Notes: generated by a model from the sequence alone, not told the origin. 36,424 nucleotides of DNA from an uncultured Gammaproteobacteria bacterium (GCA_947259875.1 CAMYNX010000088.1:1-36424), one strand, 5' to 3'; positions 22,058 through 31,910 are shown, counted from the first letter of the stretch. Program-made: numbers and translations.

Positions 22058-24592
22058 TCAAGGACCGGACGATGCGGAGACTAAAGATACATGTTGAATC
22101 TTTTCATGATCACTTAGACAAAATCGTTCGCGCAACAATCTGGTGAAATCCTCAGCCGGCATGGGTTTACCGCAGTAGAATCCTTGCACCTCATCACAGC
22201 CATGCTCGTGCAGAAAATGTAGCTGGGCGTCATTCTCCACACCCTCCGCCACTACTTTGAGGCGCAGATTGTGGGCCATGGAGATTATCGTCAACGCGAT
22301 GACCTTATCGTCGGGATCGTTATGCAATTCGCGTACGAAGGAACGGTCGATCTTTACCCGGTCGAGTGGGAAACGCTTCAAATAACTGAGGCTCGAGTAC
22401 CCGGTACCAAAGTCATCGATCGATAGGCCGATCCCCATCTCCTTGATCCTAATGAACGTGGTAATGGCCTTTTCGGGGTTCTGCATAATTAGACTCTCGG
22501 TAAGTTCCAGGTCGAGATACTGGGGGTCTAGACTGCAATCTGCCAGTACTGTTTCGACCATATCGGCAAGGTCTAACATATCCAATTGGCGTGCTGATAG
22601 GTTGACTGCTACGCGCAGCTTAGGGAGTTCCGCTTTCTGCCATGCGTATGCCTGTCCACAGACGGTCGCCATCACCCACTCTCCGATGGGCTCGATCAGA
22701 CCGATTTCCTCGGCGATTGGAATGAATTCACTTGGCGGGACTAACGTCTGGTTGGCACGTTGCCACCGCAGCAACGCCTCTGCAGCCACCAAATCGCCGT
22801 TGTGCAGGTCGAAGATAGGTTGGTAGTACAACAAAAATTCACCCCGTTCCAACGCCCCCTGAAGTGCGCCACGCAAGAGCATTTTCCTGGACAGCCCGGA
22901 ATCCATTCCCCGGCTGAAAAAACGATAGTGATTGCCGCCCAACGCCTTGGCCTGGTGCAGCGCGATGTCGGCGCATTTGACCAGGGATTCCATGTCCAGT
23001 GCATCCCGGGGGAATAGGCTGGCACCGACAGTGCAGGTCATATTCATCTGCTGCTTGCCGATCTCAACCGGAGTCTTGATACCCTGCATGATATCCTTGA
23101 GCAAATTTTCGGTATCATCTTGTGTTTCCATTTCGGAAAGAATTATCGCAAACGTGTCGCCTCCAAACCGGACCACGGTATCCCCTTCCCTTACGAGTGA
23201 AGACAAACGCGCCGCGACGACCTTGATCAACTCATCTCCGGCGTCGTGACCGAGATTTTCATTGATCAGTTTGAACTGATCGAGATCGAGGAATAAAGTT
23301 GCAATTGTTCCCCCATGTTGCCGCGCATGGATTATTGCTTGTGTCAGGCGGTCTCGGAGTAAGGCACGATTGGGAAGATCGGTGAGGGCATCATGGGTGG
23401 CAAGGTGGACGAGCTGTTGTTCGCTTTGTCGTCGTTCAGAAATATCCCGGATCGTTCCTACTGCATGCCATTTGCCGTCGATGACTACCTGAGATATCGA
23501 AAGCTCCAGCGGGAACTCGGTATTATTACGGCGAAGCCCGAAAAACTCGATAGTTCTGTTTATCAGCGGGCCGGTTCCATTTTTTCGAAATTGCTCGATC
23601 CCTTTCTTATATTGATTGCCATATCGCTTGGGCACAATGAACTTGTGCAGTTGTTGACCAACAATCTCGTCCTTGCCGTAGCCAAACATTTTTTCCCCGG
23701 CACGGTTCCAGTAAGTAACTATCCCTTGATCGTCCATTAATACGATTGCATCCTGCGAGGCATCGGAAATGCTACGAAACTTGGCTTCGCTATCTTTTAG
23801 CGCGTTATGTACCCTGAAAATCATTCTGGCACGAGCCAAGTCCCGTTTGTGTATGACGCGGTTAGAAAACCACAGGGCGAGGAAAAGAAATATAAATAGT
23901 GAGGCCAATACTCCTGACTCTATTTTTCTCCGCAACCTTATGCTGGCCAATTCATCGGAGACGTCGGTATAGATCTCAAACACACTAACGACCTTGCCAT
24001 CCGGCGCCGCAAACTCCGGTGTGTAGGTTTCCACGTACTCTGACTCCTTAACCAGATTCTCGTGGAGTTCTTCCTCGGTGACCAGAGCTGAGTAGGGCTG
24101 TCCACTCGCTGCTTGACGCAATCCAGAACTCGCGGCACGCTGGTCTCCTATATCCTCTTTGTTGGTGGAATAAAGTGTTAAGCCCTCGAGATTGAAGATC
24201 TTGAGCTTCTTTATGCTGGAGTGTGCCAAGATAGGCGGCAGCTGCTTTTCGATGTGCGGCGGCAATCCCAGTTGCAGCTTGTGATCGTGGAAGATGCCGG
24301 GATCAATATTTTGATAAGGTCCAGGCCCCAGCGCGTCCGCGGTCTGATCGTCGGCGGGAAACAACATCTCGTAGTGATGCCGTATGAGCGCCTGGACCGA
24401 TTGAGCAACCAGAATGTTGTTGTGCTCGACGTTATTGATGTATGCGTTGACTGCAATCTTGTAATGCACTACGGCCATGACCGTGGCGACGATCGCCACG
24501 ACCAGGAAGCTGGACAGCGAAACGTAACGCAGTCCCGTGAATTGCAGTTTAGGGCCGGCACCCATTGCTGGTTGCGAAGCCGAGCGGCTCAT
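22058..24592 (-). CDS. Membrane PAS-GGDEF-EAL c-di-GMP signalling protein
   Basis: The 844-residue protein has a first membrane helix (about 24-45), a periplasmic sensor of about 185 residues, and a second helix (about 232-252). A PAS/PAC domain (about 270-395), GGDEF (about 410-565) and EAL (about 580-825) follow. The GGDEF signature is degenerate (FGGDTFAII, Glu to Thr), so cyclase activity is probably lost. The RxxD inhibitory site (REGD) remains. The EAL domain keeps EALLRW, DFGTGYSSLSYL, KIDRSFV and the EGVE segment, so a c-di-GMP phosphodiesterase, possibly gated by GTP on the GGDEF domain, is likely. No obvious effector lies next to it. Confidence 0.95.
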   Translation of the reverse strand: MSRSASQPAMGAGPKLQFTGLRYVSLSSFLVVAIVATVMAVVHYKIAVNAYINNVEHNNILVAQSVQALIRHHYEMLFPADDQTADALGPGPYQNIDPGIFHDHKLQLGLPPHIEKQLPPILAHSSIKKLKIFNLEGLTLYSTNKEDIGDQRAASSGLRQAASGQPYSALVTEEELHENLVKESEYVETYTPEFAAPDGKVVSVFEIYTDVSDELASIRLRRKIESGVLASLFIFLFLALWFSNRVIHKRDLARARMIFRVHNALKDSEAKFRSISDASQDAIVLMDDQGIVTYWNRAGEKMFGYGKDEIVGQQLHKFIVPKRYGNQYKKGIEQFRKNGTGPLINRTIEFFGLRRNNTEFPLELSISQVVIDGKWHAVGTIRDISERRQSEQQLVHLATHDALTDLPNRALLRDRLTQAIIHARQHGGTIATLFLDLDQFKLINENLGHDAGDELIKVVAARLSSLVREGDTVVRFGGDTFAIILSEMETQDDTENLLKDIMQGIKTPVEIGKQQMNMTCTVGASLFPRDALDMESLVKCADIALHQAKALGGNHYRFFSRGMDSGLSRKMLLRGALQGALERGEFLLYYQPIFDLHNGDLVAAEALLRWQRANQTLVPPSEFIPIAEEIGLIEPIGEWVMATVCGQAYAWQKAELPKLRVAVNLSARQLDMLDLADMVETVLADCSLDPQYLDLELTESLIMQNPEKAITTFIRIKEMGIGLSIDDFGTGYSSLSYLKRFPLDRVKIDRSFVRELHNDPDDKVIALTIISMAHNLRLKVVAEGVENDAQLHFLHEHGCDEVQGFYCGKPMPAEDFTRLLRERFCLSDHEKIQHVSLVSASSGP

Positions 24593-25140
24593 TAACCGTT
24601 GCCCACCGGCGAAGAACTTGCAACGCGCGGTCTACGCCTCGCGACCACGTCGGCGTCTGGGTTGACGTGGATCTTTGTCATGAACTGTTGCCCTGTGTAG
24701 TTGCGCTCAGCGTCGAGGACTCTGCGCCTCAATCGACACCCCAAAGAAATGCATACCCCTATATGTAACGGTTAGCAAACATACGGTGAGAGTCAAGGCA
24801 ACCATCTGAATTAGATGAATTTTTGAGAAGTTTTTCGATAAATTGTCAATTTCTCGCAAGGCCGAACAAACTCTTTCCCCGGGGGTGATCCAGGCTCATG
24901 GATCACGCCTGCGCGGGCGCACCAACGGCCGGCGTCGGAGCAACCACCCCCAGCGTGGGCAAGGCGGAGTTGTAGAGTGCGAGCTGCTGCGCGGCCACGC
25001 GAGGTCTGTCACTGGTCGGAAGGGCGCCCGCTTGCGACATACTAAGCTTGCCGCGTTGGCCGCATTTAGATTTCGGGCGCACGACTGACACAACGCACGG
25101 AGCGATACCCAATTGACCGACCCGGGACCGGGTTCGTGCC
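24593..25140. other. Long intergenic stretch, no gene supported
   Basis: It holds a small hairpin, GTGATCC-8nt-GGATCAC (24885-24906), after a CCCCGGGGG run. Weak frames on both strands in 24843-25112 have biased composition, no ribosome binding site and no family likeness. It may contain decayed sequence. Confidence 0.45.
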
Positions 25141-25521
25141 TCAGGATCCGGTTTCGCGTGTGTCGAAAGCGACCTCGATGTGATTGCCGTCCGGGTCGGA
25201 GATGTGTACTTGCTCGAGTTCTAGGTCTGGCACGGTGGCCATGCGGTACGGTATGCCGTGCTTTTTCAGCTTATCCAGAAACGTAGGCATGTCTTGAGCC
25301 CGAAACGCGAAGTGCTCGATTTGCGGCTCAATTCCGGCCGGCGTCGAGGAACTCTCCACCAAATGTACCGCAGCTCTGCCACCGCAGTAGAGCCAGCAGC
25401 CGTTGAACGGGAACGACGGTCGAGCCCCGATCTCCATGCCGAGAATATCCACGTAAAACCGGGTCATCTTCTCGAGGTTTGCAGTGCGGATGTTTACGTG
25501 GTCGAGCCAGACGAGGGGCAT
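25141..25521 (-). CDS. VOC-superfamily (glyoxalase/dioxygenase-like) protein
   Basis: A 126-residue single-module vicinal-oxygen-chelate protein: WLDHVNIRTANLEKMTRFYVDILGM, CGGRAAVHLVE, IEHFAFRAQDMPTFLDKLKKHG, and the end VHISDPDGNHIEVAFD. Candidate metal ligands are His8, His near 53/70 and the Glu in HIEVAF. One module implies a dimer with shared active sites. The substrate is not predictable (glyoxalase, fosfomycin-type or ring-cleaving). No strong ribosome binding site. It stands alone, divergent from hsp20. Confidence 0.9.
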   Translation of the reverse strand: MPLVWLDHVNIRTANLEKMTRFYVDILGMEIGARPSFPFNGCWLYCGGRAAVHLVESSSTPAGIEPQIEHFAFRAQDMPTFLDKLKKHGIPYRMATVPDLELEQVHISDPDGNHIEVAFDTRETGS

Positions 25522-25918
25522 GGACTGAGAACCATTTTATCTACGAACCGATAGGTTAATGTTTATTATAAGTATTTAGCAAACTAGGTGATGATAGACG
25601 GAAGCAACAGTGCGACATTCTATTCCCTACTAATCCACTGCGTTACGTTTTGGCTCAAGACGCAAAACTTAAAAAATACAAATTAGATTCCACAGTTGGT
25701 GATAGCAGCGCTGTTGCTTGTTGTCTTCACCGGCACTGAAGCGCAACGTGTATCGCGGTGCGGCGAAGGCTTCTGTGACAGGTATTGCCATGTCGGTATG
25801 GAAATTGTGGCCTTGCGTCCCCATATAAATACTAACCGGCGACGTGTTCCTTGCGGTAAGGAAATGCCGTCGGTAGTTTGGGCTTTTGACTGATCAACAG
25901 GCCCGAAGGAGGTAATAG
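25522..25918. other. Intergenic region upstream of hsp20
   Basis: It holds a candidate heat-shock promoter element (see 25797-25826). A frame at 25699-25893 (GTG start) would encode a 64-residue signal-peptide-like protein with CGEGFCDRYC. It has no ribosome binding site and covers the promoter, so it is judged doubtful. Confidence 0.4.
25797..25826 (+). promoter_or_regulatory. Candidate sigma-32 promoter for hsp20
   Basis: CCCCATATA at 25819-25827 matches the sigma-32 -10 consensus CCCCATnT well. The expected CTTGAA -35 box about 13-15 bases upstream is poor here, so the call is moderate to low. Its position 95 bases before an hsp20 start fits the expected regulation. Confidence 0.4.
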
Positions 25919-26425
25919 ATGACATTAGCAGAGAAAATCAGACACTTACCGGTAACTCGGGAAAAGGCGAAAGGACGCCGTGGTCTGATGGCGGATCCGT
26001 GGGAAGAGATGGATCGGATGTTCGATCGCTTCCTGGGGCGTTCTATGATGAGGGGCTGGACGCGACCGAGGTGGTGGCCGCTCGAGGCGCCCCTCGGAGA
26101 AGCGGAGTTACCGCGGGTGGATGTGGTAGATCATGACGACGAAGTTGTGATTCGTGCTGAGATGCCCGGGGTCGCCAAAGACGACCTTGAGATCACTTTG
26201 GGTGACGACACGGTCACGCTTCGCGGCACGATCAAAGAAGAGCACGAGGAAAAGGAAGGCGACTACTATTACAAGGAGACCGGACACGGTGAGTTCGCGC
26301 GTACTGTAGGTTTGCCAGCCAAGGTAGACGGTTCGAAAGCCGAGGCTACTTTCGAGAATGGAATCGTGCGTGTTCTGTTACCCAAGATGTCAACTGCCAA
26401 GAAGCAGAAAATCGACATCAACTGA
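25919..26425 (+). CDS. Hsp20/alpha-crystallin small heat-shock protein
   Basis: The 168-residue protein has an N-terminal Arg/Met/Trp-rich arm (about 1-60) and an alpha-crystallin domain (about 60-155: LPRVDVVDHDDEVVIRAEMP, LEITLGDDTVTLRGTIKEE, EFARTVGLPAKVDGSKAEA). It ends ENGIVRVLLPKM. It is an ATP-independent holdase that oligomerises through this domain. The C-terminal IxI anchor motif is not evident in the short tail (KKQKIDIN has IDI). Perfect ribosome binding site AAGGAGG. A Rho-independent terminator follows at once, so it is a single-gene unit. Confidence 0.95.
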   Translation: MTLAEKIRHLPVTREKAKGRRGLMADPWEEMDRMFDRFLGRSMMRGWTRPRWWPLEAPLGEAELPRVDVVDHDDEVVIRAEMPGVAKDDLEITLGDDTVTLRGTIKEEHEEKEGDYYYKETGHGEFARTVGLPAKVDGSKAEATFENGIVRVLLPKMSTAKKQKIDIN

Positions 26426-26445
26426 CAAGGTTGTTTCCTTGTTGA

Positions 26446-26471
26446 AGCCCGGCGCACAGCCGGGTTTTTTT
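26446..26471 (+). terminator. Rho-independent terminator after hsp20
   Basis: Stem CCCGGC (26448-26453), loop GCACA, stem GCCGGG (26459-26464), then seven T (26465-26471). It lies 22 bases after the hsp20 stop. Confidence 0.85.
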
Positions 26472-26684
26472 ATGGCAGCGGTCCATGATCTCGGCAGGTT
26501 TGAGGATGAGGTGGTATACAATTTGACCCGTATATAACCCAAGGCGTCCCACCACCCGACACTGCGCTTGTCCCCGCACAGCAGGGGAACTGCGCGCAGC
26601 ACAAGTCTCATTGCCATCATCCAGGATCTTTGGTGCAATATAGGAGCTGGCTCGTCGCGGCGTACGCCTCAGAGGGAACAAAGA

Positions 26685-27437
26685 ATGATCGAAGTACATA
26701 AAGCAAACGGTATCGCCGTCTTGCAGATGCAGCACGGCAAGGCCAACGCCCTCGATGTAGAGCTTTGCACGGAACTGAAGGGCACATTGCAACAGGTGGA
26801 ATCAACCTCGAAGGCCGTGGTGCTGACCGGTCAGGGAAAGATCTTTTCCGCGGGCGTTGATCTGGTCCGGCTGCTGAACGATGGTGACGAGTATCGTACC
26901 GCCCTGCTCACCGCGCTTGGCGACGTGATGCACGCGTTGTTCTTCCACCCCAAACCATTGATCGCAGCGATTAATGGCCACGCAATCGCCGGTGGTTGTA
27001 TCCTCGCGTGTGCAGCCGATCATCGCATTATGACGCGAGAAAACGGAAGGATCGGAGTGCCGGAGTTAACAGTGGGGGTGCCGTTCCCCCCTATCGCGCT
27101 TGAGATCATGCGCTTTGCCACACCGCCACAGTACTTCCGGCAATTGGTATTCAGGGGTTTGACTTATCCGCCCGAACAGGCCCTCGCACGGGGGCTCGTC
27201 GATGAGCTTGTTGCGGGCGAAGCGTTATCTGACCGCGCCATGATCTGCGCCGCGGAGCTTGCCTCAATTGCGCCACTGTCTTTTGAACTCACCAAGTTGC
27301 AGGCGTGCCGGCTGGTGTTCGAGAAACTGGAGCAGAAATGGTCGCAGAACATGGCCGCTCAAGTGAATGAGGCGTGGAATTCAGCAGAGGTAGTAGCGGC
27401 GGTGCAAAATTACGTAGACAAAACGCTCCGTAAATGA
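26685..27437 (+). CDS. Enoyl-CoA hydratase/isomerase family protein
   Basis: A 250-residue crotonase-fold protein: MIEVHKANGIAVLQM..GKANALD, the first oxyanion-hole segment FSAGVDLVRLL, LIAAINGHAIAGGCILACAADHRIM (second oxyanion-hole Gly), and GVPELTVGVPFP. The classical hydratase Glu pair is only partly kept, and the GRIGVPELTVG Glu may be the sole acid/base. Hydratase, isomerase or thioesterase-like activity are all possible. GAGGGAAC precedes the ATG at 26685; the frame upstream to 26568 lacks coding character. It is a lone gene without other beta-oxidation genes. Confidence 0.9.
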   Translation: MIEVHKANGIAVLQMQHGKANALDVELCTELKGTLQQVESTSKAVVLTGQGKIFSAGVDLVRLLNDGDEYRTALLTALGDVMHALFFHPKPLIAAINGHAIAGGCILACAADHRIMTRENGRIGVPELTVGVPFPPIALEIMRFATPPQYFRQLVFRGLTYPPEQALARGLVDELVAGEALSDRAMICAAELASIAPLSFELTKLQACRLVFEKLEQKWSQNMAAQVNEAWNSAEVVAAVQNYVDKTLRK

Positions 27438-27560
27438 TGCGGGACTGAGGGCTTTGCGGTGCCAATACCGGAGATGTCGCCGCGCCCCCGCTTTGCCTTG
27501 CGATGCATCGCGTGTCTCAATGGTACGGGCTAACCAGGGACTTCCTGTTATGCTTTGGCG

Positions 27561-28517
27561 ATGCAGGAATTATTCAATATTGTTCTCCCTGTTTTTGGCA
27601 TCATATTCGCGGGTTATGCATCACGGCGCTTCGGTTTGTTGCAAGACGCCAGTGCCCAGGCCCTTAACAGCTTTGCGTATTATATTGCGCTGCCGGCGCT
27701 GCTGTTTCTGTCAACGGCAAGGGTGCCGGTGCAATCGATTCTCAACTGGCCATTTATCTTTGCGTATCTTTGTGGGGCTTTGATTACCTTAGGTGTTGCC
27801 CTCGCCGGAGGGCGTTTGTTCTTCGCGCACCGGAACTTGTCCACGCTCGCGTTGCACGGCCTGGCAGCTGTTTTCGCCAATACCGTATACATGGGAATTC
27901 CATTGTTTCTCGCGGCTTTTGGTGAACGCGGTGCGGCGCCGGCGGTGGTGGGTGCGGTGGCCAGCAATCTGTTTTTCATCGGTTTGGTGGTGCTGGTGCT
28001 GGAGATCTCCCAACATCGCAGCGGTGGCTCCGCTTTGGCCGTTAAAGCGGTGGCGAAGGCGTTGTTCAGCAACCCGGTTTTAGTGGCGCCGTCGCTGGGA
28101 TTAGCGGCCTCGGCGTTGCAGATCCATCCGCCAGTGCCGGTGGATCGCTTCCTCGAACTACTCAGCCGGGCAGCCGGACCGTGTGCATTATTTGCCTTGG
28201 GCTTGTCCTTGTATGGATTCCCCATCCGTGCGGGGGCCAGTGAGATCACATGGTTGGCGTTGCTCAAGTTGCTGATCCATCCGCTCATCACCTGGGTGGT
28301 CGTAGGCCCGGTCCTGGGTCTCGATCCCATTTGGGCTGCGAGTGCGGTGCTGCTTGCCGCCATGCCGACAGGGGCCATCGTGTTCATGTTTGCTCAGAAA
28401 TACGATTCATACGTACAGCACAGCGCTACCACTGTGGTCATCACCACGGCCCTGTCGTTGGTTACGTTGGGCGTGTTGTTTTCGTGGTACGGAACAACAA
28501 TACCGACAACTCATTAA
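27561..28517 (+). CDS. AEC-family (auxin efflux carrier-type) permease
   Basis: A 318-residue protein with about ten membrane helices in two inverted five-helix halves. Family marks: LFNIVLPVFGIIFAGYASRR, FAYYIALPALLFLS, FANTVYMGIPLFLAAFG, SRAAGPCALFALGLSL, LLAAMPTGAIVFMFAQKY. It probably exports or exchanges small organic acids; the substrate is not readable. The ATG at 27561 is used; a TTG two codons upstream is also in frame. It is convergent with the protease gene. Confidence 0.92.
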   Translation: MQELFNIVLPVFGIIFAGYASRRFGLLQDASAQALNSFAYYIALPALLFLSTARVPVQSILNWPFIFAYLCGALITLGVALAGGRLFFAHRNLSTLALHGLAAVFANTVYMGIPLFLAAFGERGAAPAVVGAVASNLFFIGLVVLVLEISQHRSGGSALAVKAVAKALFSNPVLVAPSLGLAASALQIHPPVPVDRFLELLSRAAGPCALFALGLSLYGFPIRAGASEITWLALLKLLIHPLITWVVVGPVLGLDPIWAASAVLLAAMPTGAIVFMFAQKYDSYVQHSATTVVITTALSLVTLGVLFSWYGTTIPTTH

Positions 28518-28617
28518 ATGTATGCGCTGATGTATTTCTAGTTGCACAAAGAGCGACCATGATTGGTCGGCGGCTTGAGTTACCGCACTTTCAAATCACC
28601 ACGCTAGGTTGGTCTGG

Positions 28618-30168
28618 CTACAGATTTCCAAGGGTATCAAAGGAAGCGACCTGTTTTGTTGTGGTCTGGTCGTTTTGCTTTGTGTATTCCGCACCAGTTT
28701 GGACGGTGTCCGGCACGGATGCCGATGTAAGCGCTGGCGTCACTCTGTGGAACAATGTGTTATGGCGTTGGAATGGTTCATCTAAACCCATAGGGCTGGA
28801 ACGCGCCCAGGTTTCAATTTCGAGCAATAAAGGTAGATTCGACTCGAATGCCGTGTTCGCAAGTTCTTCCAGCGCTTCGACGTCGGTTACCGGGAAATAA
28901 GTCCCATCGTAGACAGCGCCGGTAATGGTTTTTATATCCAACTGGAGCGGAAATACAATCGGCCCGTTACGCGCGACAGTCTTCTGAGAACTTGCAATAT
29001 AAGCCATGTGTGCAGGGCCGAGACTTTGCACCTTGGTGATCACAGGGGTCTTGAACTGGGGCCGTGTGGGGTCTTCATCGCGCCACATCTCGACTGTCAT
29101 CCCCAGATGACCCTTGTAGTACTCGGCGGCCGGTGATTCTCCGGCCTTCCATCCGTCGGTTAGCGTAATAGCAACGAGCTTGGTTTCACCGGCCCGGATC
29201 AGGTTAAAGATAATCGTGTCATCTGGGTTGTGATTGCAGATGAATTGCAGCGCCTGACTGGCAGTGGTTATCGGAGTGTTGTCCATCTGATAGATGACGT
29301 CCCTGGCCAAGAGCTTACCCGCACCGGGTCCTTCTGTAGGCGTTTCCGTCAGGATCAGGGCGGCGTGTCCTTTGGGAACCCGAAACACGGTTGCTTCATC
29401 GGGTGTGAGTAGGGTGACGATGTTGTTTATCCCGGCATCGCCCCAACTCGGTGGACCATCGCGCAGGAGCTGAGTTTCCTTTTTCACCAGGTTAATGGGC
29501 AGCGCATAGTTGATCCCTGTATTGTTCCCGTTTCTATTGGCCACTATGGCGGTGCTAACACCAATCACCTCGCCGCTGCGGTTGAATAACGCACCGCCCG
29601 AGTTTCCTTGGGCAATGGTCGCGTCGGTTTGTAAATAAGGCAAGGCGCCATTGGCGATTCTCTTGGTGTGGGAGACGATACCGCGGCTGATGGAGTTTGG
29701 ATTGAGACCCAACGGGTTTCCAACCGCGTAGACTTCATCACCCGCGCGCAACGTATCGGAATTTCCAAGCCGTGCTCGCCGTATCCCATCACAATTTGGC
29801 AGACGCAGAATAGCGATGTCCGTGCGCGGGTTGGAATTGACGACGGTTGCGGGGATTCCGGAACTATCAGACCAATGCCTTGGGTATACTTCAATGACGG
29901 CAGCGTTGGCGATTACGTGGTGACTGGTCCACACCTCGCACCGCTGTGAGGACACCAAAAATCCGGAACCCGACGCGGCCTCCCAAACGGAATCGCCGAC
30001 TGCGTCAACGCGCACATGGGAAATGGTCTTTAGCCATACAGAGACATCGAGCATGGCCTCGGGGTCAAATCGTTGCTGTGCGCGATTCCAATAAATCCCC
30101 AAGGGGATTAGCGCAACCAATAATCCCAGCACCCCGATTCGCCACGCGGTTTTAACTTTGTTGGTCAT
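28618..30168 (-). CDS. Membrane-anchored trypsin-like serine protease with PDZ regions
   Basis: The 516-residue protein has one N-terminal membrane anchor (about 9-27), a periplasmic trypsin-like domain (about 50-235) and PDZ-like regions (about 260-360, 370-430). The catalytic triad is visible: His in WTSHHVIAN, Asp in NPRTDIAILRL, Ser in ATIAQGNSGGALF. Cys in SSQRCEVW and RLPNCDGIR may form a disulfide. It resembles DegS/HtrA envelope-stress proteases but is longer. The Gln/Thr-rich C-terminus shows no known motif. Start at 30168 (MTNKVKTAW); seven codons upstream are also open. No partner gene adjoins it. Confidence 0.9.
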   Translation of the reverse strand: MTNKVKTAWRIGVLGLLVALIPLGIYWNRAQQRFDPEAMLDVSVWLKTISHVRVDAVGDSVWEAASGSGFLVSSQRCEVWTSHHVIANAAVIEVYPRHWSDSSGIPATVVNSNPRTDIAILRLPNCDGIRRARLGNSDTLRAGDEVYAVGNPLGLNPNSISRGIVSHTKRIANGALPYLQTDATIAQGNSGGALFNRSGEVIGVSTAIVANRNGNNTGINYALPINLVKKETQLLRDGPPSWGDAGINNIVTLLTPDEATVFRVPKGHAALILTETPTEGPGAGKLLARDVIYQMDNTPITTASQALQFICNHNPDDTIIFNLIRAGETKLVAITLTDGWKAGESPAAEYYKGHLGMTVEMWRDEDPTRPQFKTPVITKVQSLGPAHMAYIASSQKTVARNGPIVFPLQLDIKTITGAVYDGTYFPVTDVEALEELANTAFESNLPLLLEIETWARSSPMGLDEPFQRHNTLFHRVTPALTSASVPDTVQTGAEYTKQNDQTTTKQVASFDTLGNL

Positions 30169-30755
30169 TCTTAAATACACCGCATCCAAAGAATATGACC
30201 TTGCGAGAGCGCCCCGCTAGGATTAGCGAACCTCTTCAAGAAGGTTTAAAACCGTCAATCCTCGCTGAAGCTGACTTTCAGGCCCCACCGCAAAATCGCG
30301 GAGCACTCGGTCTCTCTATGGATTCTTGCAGACACCCCATGATTTCTATGTGTCTATTTCAAGTTTAGCCTACGATAGCCAACTTGCAGTATCTTTATAG
30401 AAAAATTAATTAGTTAATCCACTCCGGAATACGGTAAAAATACCACTCGCGTAAGACTAATTCGGTCTTGGGCCGCCGGCGCTATTTTTCCCCTATTTTT
30501 GTTTTGGGTGAGGTGCAAGCCCAGGCGTTCGAGACCGAGCCAGGGGCGGAATAGGCACATACTCGTGCATGAAGTTTCACTCCGGGCATCACGCGAATTC
30601 CTTACCGTAGATGCCGCCGGCGGAACTTTTGTCATCAATACCGGGTAGTAATTAGACGGAAGAAGTGTATCGGGCAACTGGGCTCATCTATCCACAAGTG
30701 ACCAATCCGCGATCATTGATGGTTTCGAGCCACTTATGCACATAGAATTGCGCGA
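30169..30755. other. Intergenic stretch between protease and DAHP synthase genes
   Basis: No gene is supported. A plus-strand promoter-like pair, TTGCAG (30384-30389) and TAATTA (30407-30412) with a 17-base AT-rich spacer, could serve the downstream gene with a leader of about 335 bases. A minus-strand frame at 30414-30677 has no ribosome binding site. Confidence 0.4.
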
Positions 30756-31805
30756 ATGAGCGACCAAATTAGTGACATCAACGTTCTTGCCCAGGATCTG
30801 CTGCCGACGCCAGATCAGCTACGCAGTGATCTGCCTCTATCAAAAACCGCGGAACGCACGGTTCTGCAAGGCCGCCGTGTCATGCGGCGAATTCTCGACC
30901 GCCAGGACTCACGGTTATCAATAATCGTTGGTCCGTGTTCGATTCACGATATCGAAGCCGCCCATGACTACGCACACAAGTTGAGGGCGCTGGCCAATGA
31001 GGTGGAAGACAGATTGTTTATAATTATGCGAGTCTACTTCGAGAAGCCGCGTACCACCGTGGGTTGGAAGGGATTTATCAATGACCCTGATATGGACGAC
31101 TCCTTCCATATCGAGAAAGGCCTTTACCAGGCGCGCAAGCTGCTACTCCACTTGGCGGAGGTCGGATTACCAGTGGCGACTGAGGCGTTGGATCCAATTA
31201 TGCCTCAGTACTTATCCGATCTGATTTCCTGGACCGCAATCGGCGCGCGCACCGTTGAGTCCCAGACCCATCGCGAGATGGCCAGCGGTCTGTCCAGCCC
31301 GGTAGGATTCAAAAATGGCACCGATGGCACATTGGAAGTGGCGATCAACGCTCTCCAATCGGTAACCCAACCGCATCATTTTCTAGGAATCAACCAGATC
31401 GGACAGACTACAGTGTTTCGCACGCGCGGTAATCGCTATGCACACATTGTCTTACGTGGCGGGGGTGGCAAGCAAAATTATGACTCGGTCAGTATCGCCA
31501 AGTGCGAGCGGGAGCTCAAACAAGTCGGCTTGTCCGTCAATATTATGGTGGATTGCAGTCACGGTAACTCAAACAAGAATCCAGCGCACCAGCTATTGGT
31601 GGCCAAAGACTGTCTGAATCAGATCCTTGACGGCAATACATCGATTATCGGGCTAATGTTGGAAAGTAACCTTAGCGCCGGAAACCAGACCATTTCCAAG
31701 GACTTGTCCAAGTTGGAATACGGTGTTTCGGTTACCGACGGCTGCATTGACTGGCCGACCACGGAAGAACTACTGAGAGGAATAGCGGATACACTGCGCA
31801 AGTAA
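30756..31805 (+). CDS. 3-deoxy-7-phosphoheptulonate (DAHP) synthase, class I
   Basis: A 349-residue enzyme of the AroF/AroG/AroH type: condenses phosphoenolpyruvate and erythrose 4-phosphate, the first step of the shikimate pathway, in the cytoplasm. Conserved segments: IIVGPCSIHD, MRVYFEKPRTTVGWKGFINDP, GARTVESQTHREMASGLSSPVGFKNGTDG, TRGNRYAHIVLRGG, MVDCSHGNSNK, IIGLMLESNL and SVTDGCIDW. Cys (GPCS), His and Glu metal ligands are all present. Which feedback class (Phe, Tyr or Trp) it belongs to cannot be read from sequence by eye, so no symbol is given. It has the usual family length. Confidence 0.96.
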   Translation: MSDQISDINVLAQDLLPTPDQLRSDLPLSKTAERTVLQGRRVMRRILDRQDSRLSIIVGPCSIHDIEAAHDYAHKLRALANEVEDRLFIIMRVYFEKPRTTVGWKGFINDPDMDDSFHIEKGLYQARKLLLHLAEVGLPVATEALDPIMPQYLSDLISWTAIGARTVESQTHREMASGLSSPVGFKNGTDGTLEVAINALQSVTQPHHFLGINQIGQTTVFRTRGNRYAHIVLRGGGGKQNYDSVSIAKCERELKQVGLSVNIMVDCSHGNSNKNPAHQLLVAKDCLNQILDGNTSIIGLMLESNLSAGNQTISKDLSKLEYGVSVTDGCIDWPTTEELLRGIADTLRK

Positions 31806-31910
31806 TCCCGCCTTGCCAAAAACAATTACGCCTTACTTGGGCCTGTTCACAGACGTAAAGTCCGTTCATCTCCAAACGCTCCGACAAATAGTCTCGCCGA
31901 CAAAACTGTC

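Noticed and set aside
24843-25112. Short frames on both strands after the c-di-GMP gene
   Set aside because: Biased composition, no ribosome binding site, no motif.
25699-25893. Small Cys-rich frame with signal-like start upstream of hsp20
   Set aside because: GTG/TTG start without a ribosome binding site, overlapping the probable hsp20 promoter; no recognisable family.
27680-28387. Minus-strand open frame of 235 codons
   Set aside because: Antisense to the AEC permease, with typical shadow composition (Ser/Thr/Ala/Pro).
30414-30677. Minus-strand frame of 87 codons
   Set aside because: No ribosome binding site, no motif; it ends inside an AT-rich promoter-like stretch.
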